Assembly (NCBI GenBank): GCA_001794755.1 | Contig: MGKT01000009.1 | Span: 1 to 36,481 of the forward strand | Source: Candidatus Yanofskybacteria bacterium RIFCSPLOWO2_02_FULL_44_18 | Lineage (GTDB): Bacteria; Patescibacteriota; Minisyncoccia; 2-02-FULL-40-12; GWA2-44-9 | Length of the DNA: 36,481 nucleotides | Reading direction: 5' to 3' | Part shown: positions 21,798 to 29,880 of the stretch, piece after piece | Layout of the letters: each line of letters begins with the position of its first letter | Numbering within the stretch: position 1 is the stretch's first letter | Translations under genes and position numbers: made by a program | Notes under the pieces: generated by a model | What the model was told of the DNA's origin: nothing | Seen by the model: the letters and a program-made list of their open reading frames with translations, nothing else | The model's database searches: none

Positions 21798-22550
21798 ATG
21801 AAGATTATTTCCGAAACTCTGATATTGGTGAAGAGAAGTTTAATCAGATACACTCGCGTGCCCCAGCTTTTGGTTTTTTCGACGATTCAGCCGGTGATGT
21901 TCGTTATTCTCTTTGCTTATGTTTTCGGCGGGGCGATAAAAACGAGCATAAATTATGTTGATTATCTTTTGCCGGGGATTTTGGTTCAAACGACTTTATT
22001 CGGGGCGATGATGACGGGTATCGGACTGGCGGACGATATCTCGCACGGCATGATAGATAGATTTCGATCTCTGCCGATGTCCCGCGGCGCGGTTCTGGCT
22101 GGAAGAACAATTTCTGATTTACTAAGAAATGTTTTTGTGATTTTTTTGATGGTCGGCGTGGGCTATATTATCGGCTATAGATTTGAGGGGACATTCATGG
22201 GCGCGCTCGGCGCCTTGTTTCTGATGCTGTTATTCGGTTTTGCATTTTCATGGATATCGGCCCTAATCGGAATTGCGGTTAAAGACGTCGAAACCGCCCA
22301 ATCAGCCGGATTCATATGGGTTTTCCCTTTGGCATTCATATCCTCGATATTCGTTCCTGTTGAAGGCATGCCGAAAATATTCCGATTATTCGCCGAAAAC
22401 AGCCCGATTACATACACCGTTGATGCGGTCAGGCGATTTTCCGTGAATCAGCCCGTCGATTACACATTCTGGGCTTCCATCATCTGGCTTGCCGCCATTT
22501 TGATTACTTTCATCCCTCTCGCTGTCAGGCAGTTCCGGAAAATATCGTAA
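21798..22550 (+). CDS. ABC-2 type permease (DrrB-like)
   Basis: 250 residues with six membrane helices in the ABC-2 layout. The N-terminal amphipathic segment is LILVKRSLIRYTRVPQLLVF. FAYVFGGAIKTSINYVDYLL precedes an extracellular loop, GLADDISHGMIDRFRSLPMS is the coupling-helix region, and the conserved FVPVEGMP/FAENSPITYTVDAVR lies near the end. It forms the exporter with the ATPase encoded immediately upstream. The substrate is unknown; relatives export drugs, lipids or polysaccharides. It converges on the PMT-family gene with a 5-bp gap. Confidence 0.92.
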   Translation: MKIISETLILVKRSLIRYTRVPQLLVFSTIQPVMFVILFAYVFGGAIKTSINYVDYLLPGILVQTTLFGAMMTGIGLADDISHGMIDRFRSLPMSRGAVLAGRTISDLLRNVFVIFLMVGVGYIIGYRFEGTFMGALGALFLMLLFGFAFSWISALIGIAVKDVETAQSAGFIWVFPLAFISSIFVPVEGMPKIFRLFAENSPITYTVDAVRRFSVNQPVDYTFWASIIWLAAILITFIPLAVRQFRKIS

Positions 22551-22555
22551 TTTGA

Positions 22556-23857
22556 TTATCTCCAGCTGGGGAGCCAGACGCGGGCGTTGTATTCGCGCGG
22601 GGAGAGATTTAAGCCATAGCTTAAAGGCGAGAAATATATAAAACTAACAGCGCTGGCAAAAATCAAAACCGGGGCTATCAGTTTTTTGTGCTGACTCTGA
22701 TCAATTAAATACGCCAATATCAATATGGCGAAAATGAAGGCAGAGAGGTAGTGGTATAGAAACATTACTCTCGGTATGCCGATGAAAGGCAGCAGATTTA
22801 AACCGACTCCGCCCAGAAGAATAATCAATATTTTGCGAGATTGGCCCGCACTCCATATCATGGAAATCAAGGCGTACATCAGTGCCGCGGTTGTTGACCA
22901 CCATATGATGGGATTGCCGAGAAAATATATTCTCTGATCGCCATTAACCCAGTAAAATATCGGCCGGGACATAAATGGCCATGTATACCATTTTGATCCG
23001 TAAGGATGAGTTGCTGTAAGCCTGGCGTTCGAAGTGTACATTTCCTCGTTTAATTCGGTGAATTTTTGAAAAAGATTACTTTTTTTAATCTCTCCATTTT
23101 TTTCATAAGCGCTGCCGGCCAGAGTTTTTTGAAATTCCAGACTCATGAATGCATCGCCGGCTCCAGATTTATTTAAAAGAGAAAAATGTATTGCAAATAC
23201 GGAAAAATATATTGCCGCGGGAATGAACAAAAAGGCGGTCATTTTTGGAATCAACGTCCTCCAGTCCCTGTCAGTATAAAAATAAATTGATTCCAGGATA
23301 AGGGGCAGGGCTAAAAAAGTTAAGCCGGTCCACTTGACCGATGCCGCTAAACCGCCAAATACAGCCATCCATACATATTTACGCTTGAAATACATGAGCA
23401 GAGCCGAAAAACCGAATAACAAGAGAAACGCGTCCATTAATATGAATCTTGATTGGACAAGCAAAGCGTTGTCCATCGACACAAGCATGCCCGCAAAAAA
23501 AGAAGCCGTTTTGCCAAAACCTATTTGCAAAGCCAGAAGGAATATAACGATGGGTAAAAGCATGCCGGCCAAACTTGGTAGAAATCTAAGTATTAAATAT
23601 TGCTTGTCCGGGTATTTTTCACCGATGTTGGCAAACGCGTATTCGGGTTCAAAATTGAATATTTTGGCAAATCCAGCCACGATTAATTTGCCTAACGGCG
23701 GGTGAATGTCAAAAAAATATTCGTGAGTGTAGTAGCCTGTGACAAACTTGCCGAAATGGACTTCATCAAAAACCGTTTCGCTGGGATGGCCAAAGTATGC
23801 AAAGTGTATTATCGCGCTTACAATGAGAAGGGCTAGAATTAATTGCTTGTTACTCAT
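22556..23857 (-). CDS. PMT-family (dolichyl-phosphate-mannose-protein mannosyltransferase-like) glycosyltransferase
   Basis: 433 residues with about ten membrane helices (GT-C fold). The first outer loop has the catalytic DE in ETVFDEVHFGKF, then THEYFFDIHPPLGKLIVA, the PMT hallmark. VQSRFILMDAFLLLF and WTGLTFLALPL follow. The product should transfer a lipid-linked sugar to exported proteins or glycans on the outer face. It is shorter than eukaryotic PMTs because it lacks the MIR domains. Its ATG is 24 bp from the divergent reductase start, and a -10-like TATCAT ends 7 nt before the ATG. Confidence 0.88.
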   Translation of the reverse strand: MSNKQLILALLIVSAIIHFAYFGHPSETVFDEVHFGKFVTGYYTHEYFFDIHPPLGKLIVAGFAKIFNFEPEYAFANIGEKYPDKQYLILRFLPSLAGMLLPIVIFLLALQIGFGKTASFFAGMLVSMDNALLVQSRFILMDAFLLLFGFSALLMYFKRKYVWMAVFGGLAASVKWTGLTFLALPLILESIYFYTDRDWRTLIPKMTAFLFIPAAIYFSVFAIHFSLLNKSGAGDAFMSLEFQKTLAGSAYEKNGEIKKSNLFQKFTELNEEMYTSNARLTATHPYGSKWYTWPFMSRPIFYWVNGDQRIYFLGNPIIWWSTTAALMYALISMIWSAGQSRKILIILLGGVGLNLLPFIGIPRVMFLYHYLSAFIFAILILAYLIDQSQHKKLIAPVLIFASAVSFIYFSPLSYGLNLSPREYNARVWLPSWR

Positions 23858-23874
23858 GAATGTTATGATACAAT
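23847..23874. promoter_or_regulatory. Overlapping divergent leaderless promoters (trxB-like / PMT)
   Basis: Plus strand: TTGTTA (23847-23852), 16-bp spacer, extended TGA-TACAAT (-10 at 23869-23874), 7 nt to the reductase ATG. Minus strand: TATCAT (23865-23870), 7 nt to the PMT ATG. The two -10 boxes overlap, so polymerase can occupy only one. Confidence 0.45.
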
Positions 23875-23881
23875 AATTTTC

Positions 23882-24850
23882 ATGTACGATCTAATAATCA
23901 TCGGCGGATCAGCGGCCTCGGCAACGGCCGGAATATATGCGGCCAGGCGCAAACTGAATTTCAAAATTATCACCAAAGAATTCGGCGGCGAAGTGGCGAC
24001 ATCGGGCGAAATCGGAAATTGGCCGGGGCAGATTCATACTGACGGCATTAAATTAGCGCAGGATTTTAAAGATCATCTTAAGTCGTACGGCATTGATCCG
24101 GAAGAGGGCGTTTGGGTTCAGAAAGTGACCAAAACAGAAGAGGGCAATTTCTGTATTACGACAATGAAAGACAGCCAACCGGTAATAGCCGCTGACAAGC
24201 TCGACAGCGCATCGGAGCCGGCTTTTAAGTGTGATTACGAAGCCAAATCAGTGATAATCGCAACCGGCGTCCATCCGCGGATGCTGGATGTATCGGGAGA
24301 AAAAGAATATAGAAACAAGGGAGTTTCTTATTGCACGACATGCGATGGCCCGTTATTTCCGGGCAAAGTTGTGGCAACAATCGGCGGAGGCAACGGCGCT
24401 TTGGAATCGGCGATAATGTTGGCCGGTATCGCCTCGAAAGTCTATTTGATAAACAAGAATCCAAAATTCAAAGGCGACGATATTTTGGTGGAGAAAATTC
24501 AGTCTTTGCCGAATGTGGAAGTGATTTACGGCGCTCTAACCGTAGAAATCACGGGAGAGCAATTTGTGAAGGGGATGAAGTATAAAGACCAAAATGGCGA
24601 AATTAAAGAATTGCAGATTGACGGCGCGTTTATCCACATCGGCAACACTCCCAATGCCGATATCGCGCCGGATGAGGTGGAAAAAAATATGTTCGGGAAT
24701 ATAATTGTAAACGGGCGATGCGAAACGAATACCCCGGGGCTTTACGCGGCGGGCGATGTTACGGACGTTGCCTTCAAACAGATTGTCATCGCCGCCGGTC
24801 AAGGCTGTATCGCCACATTGAGCGCGGTTGAATATTTGAATAGAAATTAA
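23882..24850 (+). CDS. trxB: Thioredoxin reductase-like flavoprotein
   Basis: 322 residues from the ATG at 23882, where the FAD-binding YDLIIIGGSAASATAGIYAA begins. An ATG at 23843 overlaps the divergent gene and is rejected. The redox Cys pair is in YCTTCDGPLFPGKVV. The nucleotide-binding loop is IGGGNGALESA and the C-terminal FAD motif is PGLYAAGDVTDV. The residues that bind the NADPH 2'-phosphate in typical TrxB (HRRxxFR) are replaced by NKNPKFKG, so NADPH specificity is doubtful. NADH, a flavodoxin or ferredoxin may be the donor. The likely partner is the glutaredoxin-like protein, MsrB or an unseen thioredoxin. Confidence 0.9.
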   Translation: MYDLIIIGGSAASATAGIYAARRKLNFKIITKEFGGEVATSGEIGNWPGQIHTDGIKLAQDFKDHLKSYGIDPEEGVWVQKVTKTEEGNFCITTMKDSQPVIAADKLDSASEPAFKCDYEAKSVIIATGVHPRMLDVSGEKEYRNKGVSYCTTCDGPLFPGKVVATIGGGNGALESAIMLAGIASKVYLINKNPKFKGDDILVEKIQSLPNVEVIYGALTVEITGEQFVKGMKYKDQNGEIKELQIDGAFIHIGNTPNADIAPDEVEKNMFGNIIVNGRCETNTPGLYAAGDVTDVAFKQIVIAAGQGCIATLSAVEYLNRN

Positions 24851-24860
24851 AATAAATAAG

Positions 24861-24967
24861 AGAGCAGCGGATTGCCTTGAGGAAAAATTACGCAGCGCGA
24901 CTGGCGCGAGCTAAGCAAAAATTCAGCAGAATTTTATGCGGGTTTCCGAAAGGTAATCCGCTGCTCT
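24861..24967 (+). repeat. Palindromic repeat element, copy 3
   Basis: Outer arms of 17 bp (24861-24877 and 24951-24967) with a single G-T wobble. The family hairpin at 24915-24939 has AAAATTC, AGCA, GAATTTT, that is, both arms changed together relative to AAAGTC/GACTTT in the other copies. It fills the whole gap between the reductase and rpiB. Confidence 0.85.
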
Positions 24968-24974
24968 TGAAAAT

Positions 24975-25415
24975 ATGGTCTATATTGGCGCTGATCACAG
25001 AGGATTTCATCTAAAGGAATTAATAAAGCACTGGCTTGACGATTTGGGTTATGAATACGAGGATTTGGGAGCGCACGAGCTTGATGCTAACGATGACTAT
25101 ACTCAATACGCCAAGCTTGTGGCCGAGAGAATATCCATTAATCCCGAAGACCGGGGGATAGTCATCTGCGGTTCGGGCGTTGGAGTTGATATTACGGCCA
25201 ACCGCTTTCCCGGAGTCAGAGCGGGCTTGGCCATCGATGCTGATCAGATTCATTCCGCACGCAACGACGATGATATAAACGTCTTGGCATTGGCCGCGGA
25301 TGAAATTCCCGAAGACGAAGCCAAACATATACTTGAAACTTTTTTGGAAACCGAATTTTCCAAAGAAGAAAAATATTTAAGAAGAATAGAAGACATGGAT
25401 GAGGAAATAGAATAA
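24975..25415 (+). CDS. rpiB: RpiB-type sugar-phosphate isomerase
   Basis: Isomerises ribose 5-phosphate and ribulose 5-phosphate, or, in relatives, galactose/allose 6-phosphate. It has 146 residues, normal length. YIGADHRGFHLKE, ERISINPEDRGIVICGSGVG (active-site Cys) and VRAGLAIDADQIHSARNDDDINVLAL are the RpiB/LacAB signatures, and the C-terminal tail is acidic. It is the first gene of a four-gene sugar-phosphate operon and overlaps the next start by 1 bp (TAATG). A palindromic repeat element ends 7 bp before its ATG, so its promoter may lie within or upstream of the repeat. Confidence 0.92.
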   Translation: MVYIGADHRGFHLKELIKHWLDDLGYEYEDLGAHELDANDDYTQYAKLVAERISINPEDRGIVICGSGVGVDITANRFPGVRAGLAIDADQIHSARNDDDINVLALAADEIPEDEAKHILETFLETEFSKEEKYLRRIEDMDEEIE

Positions 25416-26041
25416 TGGAAATAATACCTTCAATTTTGACTGATGACCCTGCCGATTTTAGGGAAAAGATAAAAAAGCTTGAGCTATTGGTTAAGAGAAT
25501 CGCTATTGATGTCGCCGACGGCACGCTGACTTCGAGCGCGACAGTTTCCGGATACGCGGAATTGAATTCAATTCAAACCGATTTAAATATTGACGCACAT
25601 TTAATGGTTAGAAATCCCGCCGCAATATTGGTCGAATGGTTAAAAACCAAGGCCGGCCGTTTTTTTATTCATTCCGAATCTGACGCGGATTCCGGCCGGC
25701 TTATTGACGATATTCATTCCGCCGGTAAAAAAATCGGACTCGTCTTGAATCCGGAGACGCCGATTGAAAAAATTGAGGTTTTTTTGAATAGGATAGATCT
25801 GGTCCAATTTATGGCCGTCAATCCCGGATTTGATGGCGGCCATTTTGTGGAGAGCGTGGTTGAAAAGATAAGAAATTTCCATGATAATTATCCGGATATG
25901 CCTATTGTCGTTGACGGCTCGGTTAACCCGGATACGATCCCAAAATTGATAGCTGCCGGTGCTTCTGAATTTGTCGTCGGAAGCTATATCTGGCAATCTC
26001 AAGACATAGGGCAAGCCATTAAAAAACTCCAAAATGTTTGA
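25415..26041 (+). CDS. Ribulose-phosphate 3-epimerase-like TIM barrel with altered metal site
   Basis: 208 residues. Epimerase features seen: IIPSILTDDPADF, IDAHLMVRNP, VQFMAVNPGFDGGHF, VVDGSVNPDTI and FVVGSYIW. In canonical Rpe the first metal motif is H-x-D-x-M-D-G. Here it reads A-I-D-V-A-D-G, so one metal-ligand His is lost, and the later H-x-E segment is IHSES. The Asp of the first motif, the HLM His and the VDG Asp remain. It may be a divergent epimerase (for example on hexose 6-phosphates, as AlsE) or changed in mechanism. It lies between rpiB and the kinase, overlapping both. Confidence 0.8.
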   Translation: MEIIPSILTDDPADFREKIKKLELLVKRIAIDVADGTLTSSATVSGYAELNSIQTDLNIDAHLMVRNPAAILVEWLKTKAGRFFIHSESDADSGRLIDDIHSAGKKIGLVLNPETPIEKIEVFLNRIDLVQFMAVNPGFDGGHFVESVVEKIRNFHDNYPDMPIVVDGSVNPDTIPKLIAAGASEFVVGSYIWQSQDIGQAIKKLQNV

Positions 26042-27011
26042 TGTGATTACAATCGGTTCGGCGACTCGTGACGTATTCATTACCAGTCCCGATTTTGTCA
26101 TTCTCAAAGACGAACGTTTTAAAACCGGATCCGCTTTAGCAATGACTTTGGGTACAAAAATTCATGTCGATAAAATAGTGATGACGCCGGGCGGCGGGGC
26201 GACGAATGTCGCGATTGGCCTTTCAAGGCAAGGGTTGGCGGCTTCCTGCGTTGCTATAATCGGCAAAGATATAGTCGGTGAGGAAATAAAAAATGCTCTA
26301 AATGCGGAAAATGTCGATACCCGGTTCTTTGTTACCCATGGTGACGATTTGAGCGGTTATTCGACTATTTTATTCGATGGCGCTTCCGGCGAACGAACGA
26401 TAGTTACGTATAAAGGCGAAGGCCAGCATTTCAGCAAAGACACGGTTGACGTAAGCAAGCTCGATGCAAAATGGATTTTCGTTGACAATGTCGGAGGGAA
26501 TATCGAGTTTATCGGAGAAATAATCAACCACGCCCGAGACAGAGGCATAAAACTGGCAACAAATCCGGGCACTCTGGAACTGGCGCTGGGATTTGAAAAG
26601 TTGCAGCCGCTTCTTTCGGCTTGCGAAATCGTTTTAATGAATCAAGAGGAAGCATCGTTGTTAAGCGGCATTGATTATAACGACGAGGCGGGAATATTCA
26701 AATTCATGGACGAAAAAATCGGCGGAATATTCGTGATGACCAAAGGCCGAGCGGGGGTTTCAGTTTCCGACGGCAAAAATATATACCGGGCAGGCATTCC
26801 CGATTCACCGGTAGTTGAACGCACTGGAGCCGGCGACGCTTTCAGCTCCGGATTTATATCCGAATATATTCGAAGCGGGGATATCCAAAAATCAATTCAG
26901 ATGGCGACAGCCAATTCATCTTCCGTGGTCACCAAATATGGCCCGATTGAAGGATTGCTGAAAGAAGATAATCCGGGGCAATGGCCCTTGGTTGATGTGG
27001 AAATAAAATGA
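26034..27011 (+). CDS. PfkB-family sugar kinase
   Basis: 325 residues, ribokinase fold. The two PfkB signatures are clear: GGGATNVAIGLSRQGLAASC near the start and ERTGAGDAFSSGFISEYI (catalytic Asp, anion hole) near the end. An insertion after DVFITS (about residues 20-50) resembles the lid region. The substrate is a phosphorylated or free sugar or a nucleoside and cannot be fixed by eye. The context (isomerase and epimerase before, aldolase after) makes fructose 6-phosphate or a related hexose phosphate the best guess. The start overlaps the epimerase by 8 bp and the stop overlaps the aldolase by 4 bp. Confidence 0.88.
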   Translation: MFDVITIGSATRDVFITSPDFVILKDERFKTGSALAMTLGTKIHVDKIVMTPGGGATNVAIGLSRQGLAASCVAIIGKDIVGEEIKNALNAENVDTRFFVTHGDDLSGYSTILFDGASGERTIVTYKGEGQHFSKDTVDVSKLDAKWIFVDNVGGNIEFIGEIINHARDRGIKLATNPGTLELALGFEKLQPLLSACEIVLMNQEEASLLSGIDYNDEAGIFKFMDEKIGGIFVMTKGRAGVSVSDGKNIYRAGIPDSPVVERTGAGDAFSSGFISEYIRSGDIQKSIQMATANSSSVVTKYGPIEGLLKEDNPGQWPLVDVEIK

Positions 27012-27856
27012 CTCTCAATGAATATTTTAAAATGGCCAAAGAAAACAAAACCGCTATCGGCCATTTTAATTTTTCGACGGAAGACGTTTTGAAAGCCATC
27101 GCATCGGCGGCTAAAGAAGCGGGCGCGTCTTGCGTCATGGTCGGCACGTCGGAAAGCGAAGCTGATTTCATCGGTTTGAAAGAAGCCGTGGCAATGGCAA
27201 AAGCCGTCGAAGACGATATTCAATTTCCGGTTTTTTTAAACGCCGATCATTTTAAATCTTTTGAAAAATGCAAAGAGGCCATTGACGCCGGTTATGGCTC
27301 CGTATTGATCGACGGCTCAAAAATGTCTTTTGCCGAAAATACGGCCGTGACAAAAAAAGTGGTGGAATATGCCAAAACAATCAACTCTGACATATCCGTC
27401 GAAGGCGAGCTCGGCTATTTGAAAGGCGGTTCACTGATTCAATCAAAAATGGAAATAAGCCCTTCTGACTATACGAAAACCGAAGAAGCTCGAATATTTT
27501 GCCAGGAAACGGGCATAAACCGCCTGGCCGTGGTATTTGGAAACATACACGGCATAGTTACGGAACAGAAAGAAAAATTAGACATCGAACATTTGATGAA
27601 AATAAGATTGGCGGTTCCCGATATGTTTTTGGTTCTGCATGGGGCTTCCGGCTTGTCTGACGGGGACATAAAAGAAAGCATTGAAAATGGAATAACCAAT
27701 GTCCACTTTAACACCGAGTTGAGAGTTGCGTATTCGGAGGCGTTGAGGGAGCAATTGTCCCAAAATCCCGATGAGACGACTCCGTATAAATATCTGGCTC
27801 CGGCGGCCCAGGAGGTTAAGGACCTGGTTATTAAAAAGCTTGCACTGATGGCTTAA
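27008..27856 (+). CDS. Class II fructose-bisphosphate (or tagatose-bisphosphate) aldolase
   Basis: 282 residues, Zn-dependent aldolase barrel. Zn and catalytic motifs: PVFLNADHFKS (Asp and first His), SVEGELGYLKGG, VVFGNIHGI (His) and LVLHGASGLSD (His), then ITNVHFNTELR. It cleaves a ketose 1,6-bisphosphate to DHAP and glyceraldehyde 3-phosphate. With RpiB, the epimerase-like protein and the PfkB kinase it forms a four-step module that could carry pentose or hexose phosphates into lower glycolysis. Whether the substrate is fructose or tagatose bisphosphate is not decidable here. Confidence 0.9.
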   Translation: MTLNEYFKMAKENKTAIGHFNFSTEDVLKAIASAAKEAGASCVMVGTSESEADFIGLKEAVAMAKAVEDDIQFPVFLNADHFKSFEKCKEAIDAGYGSVLIDGSKMSFAENTAVTKKVVEYAKTINSDISVEGELGYLKGGSLIQSKMEISPSDYTKTEEARIFCQETGINRLAVVFGNIHGIVTEQKEKLDIEHLMKIRLAVPDMFLVLHGASGLSDGDIKESIENGITNVHFNTELRVAYSEALREQLSQNPDETTPYKYLAPAAQEVKDLVIKKLALMA

Positions 27857-27888
27857 TTTGTGTTAATATATCAGGGCTTTAAATATAT

Positions 27889-28602
27889 ATGTCGGCCGCA
27901 AAGACTCACAATCAAAAAGTGGAACTGGACGCCCAGGTGCGGGCGGTTTTAGGTTCGGGTGTAAAGGCCCTGCGCCGACAGGGAGTGTTGCCCGGCGTTT
28001 TGTATGGAAAAGGACTGGAATCGCTCAATCTCCAGATTCCCCTAAAAGATTTTTCCGGCGTTTTAAAATCGGCCGGTGAATCGACTTTGGTTTATCTGAA
28101 TTTAGATGGTAAAACCTACCCGACCATTATTCACGACGTTGTTTACGATCCGGTGACGGATGAAGTTCTCCATGCCGATTTTTACAAGGTCCGTCTTGAT
28201 GAAAAAATCAAAGCCATGGTTCAAGCATCATTCGTCGGTGAATCGCCGGCTGTTAGGGATTTAGGCGGCATATTCATCAGGAACGTAAATGAGCTGGAAG
28301 TTGAAGCTCTGCCCCAAGATTTGCCCCATGAAATAACGGTTGATATTTCCAATTTGAAAAATTTCGGCGACCAGATTTTAGTAAAGGATATTAAATTAGA
28401 ATCCGGTGTTAAGCTCACGGCTAGCGAGGACGAAATTGTGGGCACGGTCCAAGAGCCCATTACCCAAGAACAGCTTGAGAAAGAACTTGAAACAAAGACC
28501 AGCATTGAAGATGTGGAAGTGATTGAGAAGAAGAAACCGGAGGATGAAGCAGTTGTTGAAGAGATGCCTGAATCCGCGCCGGATAAAGAACAAGAAAATT
28601 AA
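27889..28602 (+). CDS. rplY: 50S ribosomal protein L25 (general stress protein CTC/TL5 form)
   Basis: Binds 5S rRNA. It has 237 residues: an N-terminal L25 domain ([30 protein letters not shown]) and the C-terminal beta TL5 domain ([40 protein letters not shown]). A low-complexity acidic tail follows (about 195-237, rich in Glu and Lys). The long form is usual outside gamma-proteobacteria. It is followed after 2 bp by L31, forming a translation operon. No Shine-Dalgarno is evident. Confidence 0.94.
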   Translation: MSAAKTHNQKVELDAQVRAVLGSGVKALRRQGVLPGVLYGKGLESLNLQIPLKDFSGVLKSAGESTLVYLNLDGKTYPTIIHDVVYDPVTDEVLHADFYKVRLDEKIKAMVQASFVGESPAVRDLGGIFIRNVNELEVEALPQDLPHEITVDISNLKNFGDQILVKDIKLESGVKLTASEDEIVGTVQEPITQEQLEKELETKTSIEDVEVIEKKKPEDEAVVEEMPESAPDKEQEN

Positions 28603-28604
28603 AT

Positions 28605-28853
28605 ATGAAAAATATCCATCCCCAATATTATCCCGAGGCTAAAGTTAAATGTATTTGCGGGAACGCGTGGACAACCGGCTCGACACTGCCGGAAATTAGC
28701 GTCAGCATCTGCTCATCCTGCCACCCTTTCTATACCGGCAGCGAGAAAATCGTTGACACTCGCGGCCGAGTCGAAAAGTTCAGGAAACGTCTGGAAAAAG
28801 TTTCTCTAAAGAAAACTATCAAAAAAGTCGCGGCCAGAAAAAGTAGGCATTAA
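28605..28853 (+). CDS. rpmE: 50S ribosomal protein L31 (zinc-binding form)
   Basis: 82 residues. [20 protein letters not shown] and [20 protein letters not shown] are diagnostic. CxC plus CxxC give the zinc-binding C+ form. A basic C-terminal extension (about 60-82, [14 protein letters not shown]) goes beyond the standard 66-70 residues. It follows L25 by 2 bp, and a palindromic repeat element begins 10 bp after its stop. Confidence 0.95.
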   Translation: MKNIHPQYYPEAKVKCICGNAWTTGSTLPEISVSICSSCHPFYTGSEKIVDTRGRVEKFRKRLEKVSLKKTIKKVAARKSRH

Positions 28854-28862
28854 TATGTCTTC

Positions 28863-28960
28863 GCCCGGTGTCATCTCAGGGCGTGCATAAAAAGTCTGCT
28901 GACTTTTTTGCTCGGACTCCTCGCCAGCCGCTCGTCGTGGTCCCTTCGATGACATCAGGC
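28863..28960 (-). repeat. Palindromic repeat element, copy 4
   Basis: Outer arms 28863-28875 and 28948-28960 (13 bp, one wobble and one mismatch). The 60 bp at 28885-28944 are the exact reverse complement of 29751-29810 in copy 5. The family hairpin is at 28885-28911. It ends 7 bp before the short prfA ORF. Confidence 0.9.
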
Positions 28961-28967
28961 TCATCAC

Positions 28968-29726
28968 ATGTCATATCAATATCAGCCTCAATTAAAGACC
29001 CACAATCCGGCCAATGAAGCGATTATAGAAATAAGGGCTGGAACGGGAGGTGACGAAGCGGCCCTTTTTGCGGCCGATGTTTTTGGAATGTACCGGAAAT
29101 ACGCGTTAAGCAAGGGCTGGAAATTTGATCTTATCGATCAAAACCAAATTAGCATCGGCGGATTCAAATCCGTTACTTTTGAAATCAGGGGCGAAGGCGC
29201 TTTTACAAAAATGAAGAACGAATCAGGCGTTCATCGCGTTCAAAGAGTCCCTGCGACGGAGAAAAGCGGGCGCGTCCACACCTCAACGGTGACAGTCGCC
29301 GTTTTACCGAAGGCGGCTGAAAGCGATGTCCAAATACGGCCCGATGAGATTGAAGTTTCATTTTCCCGAGCCGGAGGCCCCGGCGGACAGAATGTGAATA
29401 AAGTGGAAACCGCCGTCAGGGTGCTCCATAAGCCGACAGGCATTGTCGTTTCATCCCGACAGGAGAGATCCCAAGCCCAGAATAGGGAAAAAGCCATGGG
29501 AATCCTAAGGTCCAAATTAATGGCCATAAAACAGGAAGAGGCGACGGGCAACATAACCGAGGAAAGGCGAAAACAAATCGGAACCGGCGACAGGTCGGAA
29601 AAAATAAGAACATATAATTTCCCCCAGGATCGGATTACCGATCACAGAATAAAAAAAAGCTGGGGGAATATGTATAAAATCCTGGCCGGCAACCTCGATC
29701 CGGTATTTGATGCGCTTGGATCGTAA
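28968..29726 (+). CDS. prfA: Peptide chain release factor 1, short form lacking domain 1
   Basis: Recognises UAA/UAG and triggers peptide release. The catalytic loop [14 protein letters not shown] (GGQ) and the codon-reading motif [15 protein letters not shown] (PAT, RF1 type) are intact, as are [30 protein letters not shown] and [12 protein letters not shown]. It is only 252 residues, against about 360 for full-length RF1: the helical domain 1 (roughly the first 90-100 residues) is absent. Homology begins within 20 residues of the ATG. Palindromic element copy 4 ends 7 bp upstream and copy 5 begins 7 bp after the stop, in opposite orientation. It could be a natural short RF1 or a gene truncated by the insertion. 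Confidence 0.88.
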   Translation: MSYQYQPQLKTHNPANEAIIEIRAGTGGDEAALFAADVFGMYRKYALSKGWKFDLIDQNQISIGGFKSVTFEIRGEGAFTKMKNESGVHRVQRVPATEKSGRVHTSTVTVAVLPKAAESDVQIRPDEIEVSFSRAGGPGGQNVNKVETAVRVLHKPTGIVVSSRQERSQAQNREKAMGILRSKLMAIKQEEATGNITEERRKQIGTGDRSEKIRTYNFPQDRITDHRIKKSWGNMYKILAGNLDPVFDALGS

Positions 29727-29733
29727 AAGCGGA

Positions 29734-29833
29734 GCCGGCATGGTATCAGAGGGACCACGACGAGCGGCTGGCGAGGAGTCCGAGCAAAAAAGTCAGCAGA
29801 CTTTTTATGCGTGCCCACTGATGCCATGCCGGC
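29734..29833 (+). repeat. Palindromic repeat element, copy 5
   Basis: 16-bp outer arms (29734-29749 and 29818-29833) with one G-T wobble. Its outer arm GCCGGCATGGTATC resembles copy 2 (GCCGGTATGGCATC). The 60-bp core (29751-29810) is identical to the reverse complement of copy 4. It lies between prfA and rpsB. Confidence 0.9.
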
Positions 29834-29842
29834 GTAGCATGT

Positions 29843-29871
29843 TTGATTAATTGTCTTAAATCGTATAAAAT
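29843..29871 (+). promoter_or_regulatory. Putative rpsB-tsf promoter
   Basis: TTGATT (29843-29848), 17-bp spacer, TAAAAT (29866-29871), then 9 nt to the rpsB ATG, predicting a nearly leaderless mRNA. It begins 9 bp after palindromic element copy 5. Confidence 0.5.
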
Positions 29872-29880
29872 AGCGAAGCT

